Assembly (NCBI GenBank): GCA_947367375.1
Contig: CANBDZ010000005.1
Location: 1-44,340 of the forward strand
Origin: an uncultured Bacteroidales bacterium
GTDB lineage: Bacteria; Bacteroidota; Bacteroidia; Bacteroidales; UBA932
DNA length: 44,340 bases
Reading direction: 5' to 3'
The stretch's first letter is position 1. Each line of letters starts with the position of its first letter. A model generated the notes under the pieces. That model did not search any database. It was not told where the DNA came from and was given only the letters and a program-made list of their open reading frames with translations. The translations under genes and the position numbers were made by a program. Shown piece by piece: positions 38,013-44,340 of this stretch.

Positions 38013-39950
38013 ATGAAACGATTCCTTTCAATACTGTCAACCCTGCTCATCAGTGCAGTTGCATTCGCACAGGGGCAGCTCGTGACTTGGTCATCTCACG
38101 TAGAGAAGGCTGAGGGGGATGTGTACAAGGTTATCTTCACAGGTAAGATCGCTGACGGTTACCACACCTACACCCTCACAGACGAATTCTCTGCAACAGA
38201 ATTCATGGATCCTGCCGTTACAGGCGGTGAGCTTGTCGGAGAACCATATGAACTCAGCACTCCTACAGAGGAGACAGACGAGTTCGGTGACCTTGCAAGA
38301 CATTACTACAACGAAATCATCATTGCACAGGACGTAAAGGCAGAAGCCGGTGCAGTTTTTACAGGAACTATCTTCACCAACTCTTGCACAGGCGGTGCCT
38401 GCAAAGCTGAGTACTATGACTTCGAGGTGAAGATCGGCGAGGGTGCAGCAGTAGCTGCAGCAGATGAGGAGCCAGCACAGAAGACAGCCTTCCCTTGGGG
38501 ACTTATCCTCCAGGCTATTCTCTGGGGCTTTGCAATGCTCATGACCCCTTGCGTGTTCCCTATGGTACCTATGACAGTGTCATTCTTCCTCAAAGGATCT
38601 GACAATGTCGCTCAGGGCCGCTTCAAGGCAGGTATGTATGGTCTGTTCATCGTAATTCTCTACACTCTTCCTATCGCGCTCCTTATCGTGATCACAAGAG
38701 TTATCGGTGGAGAATCTGTGACAGCCGACATCTTCAACTGGATTGCTACACACTGGCTCCCTAACATCCTGTTCTTCATCATTTTCATGGTGTTTGCAGC
38801 CTCATTCTTCGGAGCATTCGAGATCACTCTCCCACAGTCTCTCGTAAACAAGAGCGACAAGGGTTCAGACAAGAAGGGTCTTGCAGGTGTGTTCTTCATG
38901 GCACTCACACTCGTACTCGTGTCATTCTCTTGCACAGGTCCGATTGTCGGTAACGTGCTTATCCAGGCTACTTCAAGCAACGGTGCATGGTGGATTCCTA
39001 TCGTGACAATGCTTGCATTCTCAGTAGCATTTGCACTTCCATTCACACTCCTCGCATTCTTCCCTTCACTCCTGAAGGACCTCAAGAAGAGCGGCGGCGG
39101 ATGGCTCAACACAGTGAAGGTTGTAATGGGATTCATCGAGGTTGCTCTCGGATTCAAGTTCCTCAGCGTGGCTGACCAGACTTACCACTGGGGTCTCCTT
39201 GACAGAGAGGTTTACCTTGCAATCTGGATCGTATGCTTCTCACTCCTCGGATTCTACCTCCTCGGCAAGCTCCGCTTTGCTCACGATGACGAGGTTACAC
39301 ACATCTCAGTGCCAAGACTCACATTGTCGATCGTAGTATTCTCATTTGTAGTATATATGATTCCTGGTATGTTCGGAGCACCTCTCAAGGCTCTCTCTGG
39401 ATATATGCCACCTATCTCATCACAGGACTTCGTCCTCACAGCAGGAAGCGGATCACACCAGGTTGCTGATGTACCTGCACAGCAGGAAGGCAACAAGTAT
39501 GACTTCCTCCACCTGCCACACGGACTTCAGGGTTACTTTGACCTCGACGAAGCCCTTGCAGCAGCAAAGAAGGCTGGCAAGCCTGTATTCGTAGACGTAA
39601 CTGGTCACGGATGTGTAAACTGCCGCGAGATGGAGTCAAGAGTATGGAGTGCGCCAGCTGTGCTTGAGAAGCTCAGAAATGACTTTGTTGTCGTAGCCCT
39701 TTATGTAGATGACAAGTACAAGCTTGCAAAGGAAGACTGGGTTACTGACGAAGCTACAGGAGATGTTTACAAGGATCTCGGACGTGCAAACTCATACATC
39801 GCACGTTCAAAGTGGAATGTTAACGCTCAGCCAAACTATGTACTCCTCTCCCCTGACGGAGAAATGCTGGTTCCGGTACGCGGCTACGACCTCTCGGTTG
39901 ACGGATTCGTAGACTTCCTCCAGAGTGGACTTGACGCTTACAACAAGTAA
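38013..39950 (+). CDS. dsbD: Thiol:disulfide interchange protein DsbD
   Basis: A 645-residue inner-membrane protein that carries electrons from cytosolic thioredoxin to periplasmic thiols. A signal peptide (MKRFLSILSTLLISAVAFAQ) leads to the alpha domain with the cysteine pair NSCTGGAC. The central beta domain has about eight membrane helices with the two redox cysteines in LMTPCVFPMVPMTVSFF and SFSCTGPIVG. The C-terminal gamma domain is thioredoxin-like with the active site GHGCVNCREME. All three domains and all six expected cysteines are visible. It is 18 bp after rny and ends at a bidirectional terminator. Confidence 0.95.
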   Translation: MKRFLSILSTLLISAVAFAQGQLVTWSSHVEKAEGDVYKVIFTGKIADGYHTYTLTDEFSATEFMDPAVTGGELVGEPYELSTPTEETDEFGDLARHYYNEIIIAQDVKAEAGAVFTGTIFTNSCTGGACKAEYYDFEVKIGEGAAVAAADEEPAQKTAFPWGLILQAILWGFAMLMTPCVFPMVPMTVSFFLKGSDNVAQGRFKAGMYGLFIVILYTLPIALLIVITRVIGGESVTADIFNWIATHWLPNILFFIIFMVFAASFFGAFEITLPQSLVNKSDKGSDKKGLAGVFFMALTLVLVSFSCTGPIVGNVLIQATSSNGAWWIPIVTMLAFSVAFALPFTLLAFFPSLLKDLKKSGGGWLNTVKVVMGFIEVALGFKFLSVADQTYHWGLLDREVYLAIWIVCFSLLGFYLLGKLRFAHDDEVTHISVPRLTLSIVVFSFVVYMIPGMFGAPLKALSGYMPPISSQDFVLTAGSGSHQVADVPAQQEGNKYDFLHLPHGLQGYFDLDEALAAAKKAGKPVFVDVTGHGCVNCREMESRVWSAPAVLEKLRNDFVVVALYVDDKYKLAKEDWVTDEATGDVYKDLGRANSYIARSKWNVNAQPNYVLLSPDGEMLVPVRGYDLSVDGFVDFLQSGLDAYNK

Positions 39951-39965
39951 GACATACACCATATG

Positions 39966-40002
39966 AAAAAGGCACGAAACTTTTCGGTTTCGTGCCTTTT
40001 TT
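39966..40002. terminator. Bidirectional terminator between dsbD and glnS
   Basis: GGCACGAAAC (39971-39980), loop TTTTCG and GTTTCGTGCC (39987-39996), flanked by AAAAA on the left and TTTTTT on the right, between convergent genes. Confidence 0.93.
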
Positions 40003-40017
40003 ATATACGCTGCTTTC

Positions 40018-41688
40018 TTAGAACTTGAAGCTGTCCTTGAGAGCTGTTGTCTTGTTGAATACGAAGTGGTCAGGTGTCGAGTCTGGATCCTTGAAGAAGT
40101 AGCCGACACGCTCGAACTGAACTGCGATGCCTGAGTTGTCCTCGAGAAGGGCTGGCTCTGCATATCCCTTTGCCACAACGAGTGACTCTGGATTGAGGTA
40201 GCTCTTGTAGTCCTGTCCCTCAGGAATCTGGCCCATCTGAGCCTCAGTGAAGAGCTTGTCATAGAGTCTGAGCTCGAGTTCCTTAGCATGCTCTGTTGAC
40301 ACCCAGTGGATAGTACCCTTAACTGAACGCCACTCGCCTGCTCCTGGCTTAGATGTAGGATCGTAAGTACACTTGATCTCTACGATGTTGCCCTCAGCGT
40401 CCTTTACAACCTCCTGGCACTTCACGATGTATGTGTACTTGAGGCGTACCTCTCCGTCTGGCTTGAGACGGAAGTACTTCTTAGGCGGCTCCTCCATGAA
40501 GTCGTTTCTCTCGATGTAAACCTCACCGGTGAAAGGAACCTTGCGTGATGGTCCTTCTGGATCTGCAGGGTTAAGAGGTGCGTCGAACCACTCTACCTTA
40601 CCTGGCTCCCAGTTAGTGATTGTAAGCTTGACAGGGTCCTGAACTACCATGTAACGGTTTGCACGCTCATTGAGGTCCTGGCGGACGCACCATTCCATAA
40701 GCTGGAGGTCGATGAGCTGCTCGCGCTTTGCTACACCCACCTTCTCTGCGAACATACGCATTGACTCAGGAGTGTAACCACGACGACGGATACCACAGAT
40801 GGTCGGCATACGTGGGTCATCCCAGCCGCTTACGAAGTTGTTCTTCACAAGCTCGAGGAGCTTACGCTTAGACATCACTGTGTACGTAAGGTTGAGTCTT
40901 GCGAACTCATACTGATGCGACGGGAAAATGCCGAGTTTCTCGATGAACCAGTCATAGAGAGGACGGTGTACGTCGAACTCGAGAGTACAGATCGAGTGTG
41001 TGATGTTCTCGATACTGTCTGACTGTCCGTGAGCATAGTCGTACATAGGGTAGATGCACCACTTGTCACCTGTTCTGTGATGGTGAGCGTGGATGATACG
41101 GTAAAGGAGGGGGTCACGGAAAAGCATGTTAGGATGCGCCATGTCGATCTTCGCACGGAGCACCTTCTCACCTTCCGCATACTTTCCAGCCTTCATTTCA
41201 CGGAAAAGCTGGAGGTTCTCCTCAACGCTACGGTTGCGGTAAGGGCTCTCTGTACCAGGCACCTGCACTGTACCACGACCTGCACGGATCTCCTCCTGTG
41301 TCTGGTCATCTACATATGCAAGACCCTTCTTGATGAGCTCCTCAGCCCACTCGTAAAGCTGATCGAAGTAGTCAGAAGCGTAACGCTCGTTCTCCCACTC
41401 GAAACCGAGCCACTTGATGTCCTCCTTGATAGAGTCTACGTACTCGGTGTCCTCCTTTACAGGGTTTGTATCGTCAAAGCGGAGGTTAGTCTTTCCGCCG
41501 TATTTCTTAGCAAGACCGAAGTTGATGCAGATACTCTTCGCATGTCCGATGTGAAGGTAGCCGTTCGGTTCTGGCGGGAAGCGGGTCATGATAGATTCGT
41601 GCTTTCCGCTGGCGAGATCCGCCTCAATGATTTCTTCCAAAAAGTTGAGATTTCTGGTCTCAGTTACTTCCTTGTTTACCTCTTCCAT
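40018..41688 (-). CDS. glnS: Glutaminyl-tRNA synthetase
   Basis: Charges tRNA-Gln with glutamine. The 556 residues contain the class I motifs PPEPNGYLHIGHAKSICINF (HIGH, about residues 40-60) and VMSKRKLLELV (KMSKS-type), plus FDDTNPVKEDTEYVDSIKED, LRAKIDMAHPNMLFRDPLLY, DYAHGQSDSIENITHSICTL, SRKVPFTGEVYIERNDFMEE and the C-terminal anticodon-binding barrels. The direct enzyme means this organism need not rely on the GatCAB route for Gln-tRNA. A minus-strand TATATTTG box (complement of 41723-41730) lies 34 bp before the ATG. The TonB receptor gene is upstream on the same strand, but a separate promoter is likely. Confidence 0.96.
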   Translation of the reverse strand: MEEVNKEVTETRNLNFLEEIIEADLASGKHESIMTRFPPEPNGYLHIGHAKSICINFGLAKKYGGKTNLRFDDTNPVKEDTEYVDSIKEDIKWLGFEWENERYASDYFDQLYEWAEELIKKGLAYVDDQTQEEIRAGRGTVQVPGTESPYRNRSVEENLQLFREMKAGKYAEGEKVLRAKIDMAHPNMLFRDPLLYRIIHAHHHRTGDKWCIYPMYDYAHGQSDSIENITHSICTLEFDVHRPLYDWFIEKLGIFPSHQYEFARLNLTYTVMSKRKLLELVKNNFVSGWDDPRMPTICGIRRRGYTPESMRMFAEKVGVAKREQLIDLQLMEWCVRQDLNERANRYMVVQDPVKLTITNWEPGKVEWFDAPLNPADPEGPSRKVPFTGEVYIERNDFMEEPPKKYFRLKPDGEVRLKYTYIVKCQEVVKDAEGNIVEIKCTYDPTSKPGAGEWRSVKGTIHWVSTEHAKELELRLYDKLFTEAQMGQIPEGQDYKSYLNPESLVVAKGYAEPALLEDNSGIAVQFERVGYFFKDPDSTPDHFVFNKTTALKDSFKF

Positions 41689-41722
41689 ATCTTTGGTAAT
41701 AATGAATTTGCAAATAATCGGG

Positions 41723-41730
41723 CAAATATA
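41723..41730 (-). promoter_or_regulatory. -7 box of glnS
   Basis: TATATTTG on the minus strand, 34 bp before the glnS ATG, in the 90-bp gap after the receptor gene. No -33 match was seen. Confidence 0.5.
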
Positions 41731-41778
41731 CGGAAAATTTCACTATTATCCTTTGTTTACACCGATTTTATGCACCCT

Positions 41779-44163
41779 CTAAAACTCCAAAGTCACACCA
41801 AGCGAAGGGACTACAGAGCCGCTAGTCAGGTCAAGGGTTTCCATCGCATATTTCTGTTCTGGAAGAGGCACAGTCGGATTTTCGATGGCACCTGTGCTGA
41901 GGTAGACGGTCGGTTGAGGGATGGTGTTTGAGGTAATATTCTGTATATCAATATATACCCCTAAGGTCCACTTGTCGAAGTAGAAGTTTTTATCGACCCT
42001 CAGGTCGATCTGGCAGAACGGCTCGAGACGCTCCTGATTATATCTGGAATAGTCATATACGGCCCTTCCGCCCGCGTCCCACACATATTTGAGGGACGAC
42101 TCTTCGAGGTCGTACGGTGTATATGGTGCACCGCCGATGGCGCTGACTTTGGCACCGACGCTCCAATAGCGAGGCAGGTAGTACACAGCGCTTATATTCG
42201 TTATGAACCTGTTGTCCCAGGCCGAAGGCATATATTCGGAATCCTTCCTGCTTCGGTACTCGCTCCTGAACAGGGTGGCGGAGGTAATAAAGGTAAGTTT
42301 GTCCGGGATGAGCCATCTGACGAGGAGTTCAAGTCCATACGAGCGTCCTTGAGCAGAAGACACGAGGAGTTCCTCCCCTATCGTGCCATAATCTGCACCT
42401 ATACAGGTCAGAGGTACATCAGTAGCTACCGACAGCGGTATGTCAAAGAACTGTTTATAGAAGCCTTCGAGGCCTACGAAGAGGCGGTCACGCAGTCTCC
42501 AGTCCGCTCCGGCCGCAGCTGAGGCCACTCGCATATATTCCAGATCCTTATTCAGCAGATTGCCATCTGAATCACGGAATGCGAGGCCTGTGACAGGAGG
42601 GAGCTGATGATAGAGGCCGGCACTGAGATTGAAGGACCAGGCTTCCCACGGGAGGTAGGAAACAGCGGCCCTTGGGGAGAGCTGTTTCCAGAAGGCGGCT
42701 GTGTTTCCGGAGTACGAGGCGCCGTCTGTCCTGAGGCCGAAGGAGGCGTTGAGTTTCCCTTCCGGTGACTTGTATTCTGCCGAAGCGAAGCCTTCCCATC
42801 CGAGGAAGCCTAGCTTTGTGTCATAGTCATCTGCAGATCCTCTGGCCATCATCCTGAAGACATTGCTGTTGTAGTGTCTCCAATAAAGCGCAGCGCCTTC
42901 TCTCAGCACCCAGGATCCATAATAAGCTCTGTTTTCAAAACGGAACTGAGCCTTGCCTTCCAGACCGCTGCTTTTGAGAATGAGGTTTTCCAAGGACGAG
43001 TCATCATTGTCAAGGTACTTTTCGCTGCGGTTGTTCAGATAGTTGTAGCTCAGAGTGTATGTCTGGATGTTTCGCTCAGCAAAATGCTTGTAGCTGACTC
43101 CGACCGTAAATGTCTCCTGCTTGAGGAGAGGAAGATAACTGAGCAGGTACTCGTCTGATTTGTCATCCGGCTCCTTGTTAAGCTTCATATCATCAAAGCC
43201 GGCAAGAGCCAGAAAAGTGATCTCGTTGCGGGGATCGAGCTTAGTCTTTATCTTGACCTGTCCGTCTATATAATTGGGAAGGATGGGAAGTCCGAGAAGC
43301 TTGAAAAGAAGCTGAAGGTAGGACTGTCTGACTGAGGCTATATATGTGGTCTTCGAGCCCAGATGTCCGCTCGCGCTGACGCCTGCTTCAGACGCTCCCA
43401 AGATCGCCTTGAAGGCCTGCTTATCGGGATTGCCGTCCTTCAGAGTTATATCCATTACCGAACTGAGAGCCCCGCCTCTATTGGCAGGGAAAGAGCCCGT
43501 GTAGAAACTGATCTCACGGATCAGATCGGAATTAAGGATGCTCACAGGTCCTCCAGAGGCACCCTGAGTCGCAAAATGGTTGATGTTGGGAATCTCGACT
43601 CCATCGATGAAGAAGGCATTTTCCGAAGGGCCTCCTCCCCTGACAATCAAGTCGTTGCGATAGCCTATCGGCGAGTATGCGACTCCCGGATATGACCGTA
43701 CGATTCGGGCGACATCCTTGTTGGCGCCCGGTATATTTTCTATATCCCCTACGCTTATGACCCTGACGCTCACAGGGCTTTCAACGCTTCGGAGAAATGG
43801 CGAAGGCTTCACGCTCGATGCGGCGATTTCAGTCGGGTCCTGCTCCATCTCAATCTCGATGAACGGAGTATATGGGGTTATCTTATAATCTGGTGTAACT
43901 ACGGTCCTGTAGCCGAGTTGGATAGCCGAGAACTGAGATATGCCGGGCTTCACATCGGGAAGGGAGAAGACTCCTGTGGAATCTGCCAGCACTCCGGAGC
44001 CCTCGACTCCGACTATGATCACTGCTGCATAGGGAACACCCTCACGGGTAAGACGGTCAATGACCTTGCCGCTGACCGTGTAGCCTTGAGTCTGGGAATA
44101 CGACGCCGGACAAGCGACGCCCCACATCAAAGCCGTAACAATATATATAAGAATACGTTTCAT
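41779..44163 (-). CDS. TonB-dependent outer-membrane receptor
   Basis: A 794-residue outer-membrane transporter. The signal peptide is MKRILIYIVTALMWGVACPA ending near SYSQ. Residues 27-110 are a CarboxypepD_reg-like domain (YTVSGKVIDRLTREGVPYAA, GVFSLPDVKPGISQFSAIQL). The plug follows at about residues 125-235 (ENIPGANKDVARIVRSYPGV, NDLIVRGGGPSENAFFIDGV, FYTGSFPANRGGALSSVMDI). The rest is a beta barrel rich in aromatic strands, ending SGSVVPSLGVTLEF with a terminal Phe as usual for OMPs. It is shorter than SusC proteins (about 1000 residues) and has no SusD neighbour, so glycan import is not implied. The start was set at the signal peptide, 37 codons inside a longer open frame. Confidence 0.9.
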   Translation of the reverse strand: MKRILIYIVTALMWGVACPASYSQTQGYTVSGKVIDRLTREGVPYAAVIIVGVEGSGVLADSTGVFSLPDVKPGISQFSAIQLGYRTVVTPDYKITPYTPFIEIEMEQDPTEIAASSVKPSPFLRSVESPVSVRVISVGDIENIPGANKDVARIVRSYPGVAYSPIGYRNDLIVRGGGPSENAFFIDGVEIPNINHFATQGASGGPVSILNSDLIREISFYTGSFPANRGGALSSVMDITLKDGNPDKQAFKAILGASEAGVSASGHLGSKTTYIASVRQSYLQLLFKLLGLPILPNYIDGQVKIKTKLDPRNEITFLALAGFDDMKLNKEPDDKSDEYLLSYLPLLKQETFTVGVSYKHFAERNIQTYTLSYNYLNNRSEKYLDNDDSSLENLILKSSGLEGKAQFRFENRAYYGSWVLREGAALYWRHYNSNVFRMMARGSADDYDTKLGFLGWEGFASAEYKSPEGKLNASFGLRTDGASYSGNTAAFWKQLSPRAAVSYLPWEAWSFNLSAGLYHQLPPVTGLAFRDSDGNLLNKDLEYMRVASAAAGADWRLRDRLFVGLEGFYKQFFDIPLSVATDVPLTCIGADYGTIGEELLVSSAQGRSYGLELLVRWLIPDKLTFITSATLFRSEYRSRKDSEYMPSAWDNRFITNISAVYYLPRYWSVGAKVSAIGGAPYTPYDLEESSLKYVWDAGGRAVYDYSRYNQERLEPFCQIDLRVDKNFYFDKWTLGVYIDIQNITSNTIPQPTVYLSTGAIENPTVPLPEQKYAMETLDLTSGSVVPSLGVTLEF

Positions 44164-44340
44164 AACACTACTGTAACTTCCGCCTTTCGGCCATACATTT
44201 TCCGCGCTATATGAATTCTTACGGCATATTCTCAGAAAAATTCGTACTTTTGCATCCTCAATACGGGAAAACATAATATACTCACATTTGAGACCTTTAG
44301 GTCGATAGTAAGTCCTCCTCCCGAGGAGGAGGATTTAGGA
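44164..44340. repeat. Right-edge intergenic region with palindromes and a possible outward promoter
   Basis: A plus-strand TACTTTTG (44245-44252) fits TAnnTTTG and would drive a gene beyond the window, although no -33 element is clear. Beyond it are two palindromes: GACCT-TT-AGGTC (44292-44303) and TCCTCCTC-CC-GAGGAGGA (44313-44330). The latter resembles G+A-rich dispersed repeats that I recall from Bacteroidetes genomes. The contig stops within this region, as expected if a repeat broke the assembly. No coding region is visible. Confidence 0.4.

Noticed and set aside
41029..41931. 300-codon plus-strand frame opposite glnS
   Set aside because: Antisense shadow of a highly conserved synthetase; no recognisable domain.

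Overview
The window looks like a chromosomal contig from a member of the Bacteroidales (Bacteroidota), probably gut-associated. The evidence is the Bacteroidetes-type promoter motif (TTTG or TTG, about 19-21 bp, then TAnnTTTG) in front of many genes, scarce Shine-Dalgarno sequences, and typical gene sets: long NusB with YajC, YbbR, CoaE and DUF5606, a PUR-like DUF3276 protein, DUF349, DUF6340, glycine-lipid acyltransferases and a CarboxypepD_reg/TonB receptor. The first 73 bases are not biological. They are an Illumina P7/Nextera adapter left on the assembly, so the true sequence begins inside lpxB.

Layout. 74-2289: the lpxB 3' end, then a small accessory insertion (a predicted toxin/antitoxin-like pair with an operator-like promoter) lying between a leftover 3' fragment of yggS and an intact yggS. 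2336-5989 (minus): yidC and a DUF349 repeat protein. 6125-7594 (plus): trmD, a strong small-RNA candidate and an unknown conserved gene. 7600-8361 (minus): a glutaminyl cyclase lipoprotein. 8470-10505 (plus): a steroid 5-alpha-reductase-family membrane enzyme overlapping an Old Yellow Enzyme gene, followed closely by rnpB. 10954-18548 (plus): six tightly packed genes, DUF1846, two acyltransferases of glycine-lipid type and glpABC. 18612-24206 (minus): DUF6340, rimO, DUF5606, coaE, ybbR, yajC and nusB. 24294-30464 (plus): PUR-like protein, nadE, a secreted MBL/flavin-reductase fusion and a GH3 beta-glucosidase. 30538-32669 (minus): purine nucleoside phosphorylase and MTA/SAH deaminase. 32848-35505 (plus): a four-subunit 2-oxoacid:ferredoxin oxidoreductase. 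35607-39950 (plus): a coiled-coil protein, zapA, a 6S-like RNA, RNase Y and DsbD. 40018-44163 (minus): glnS and a TonB-dependent receptor. The right end has two palindromes and may be a repeat that ended the assembly.

How the genes fit together. Most of the window is housekeeping: envelope biogenesis, tRNA and ribosome modification, RNA processing and anaerobic redox metabolism. The points most worth attention are the 5-alpha-reductase/OYE pair (possible sterol or bile-acid reduction), the coupling of aminolipid acyltransferases with anaerobic glycerol-3-phosphate dehydrogenase, a NAD synthetase whose glutaminase domain lacks the catalytic cysteine, the toxin-antitoxin insertion at the yggS 3' end, and two RNA genes (a 6S-like RNA after zapA and an unnamed sRNA after trmD). 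No CRISPR array, prophage, insertion sequence or tRNA gene was recognised.
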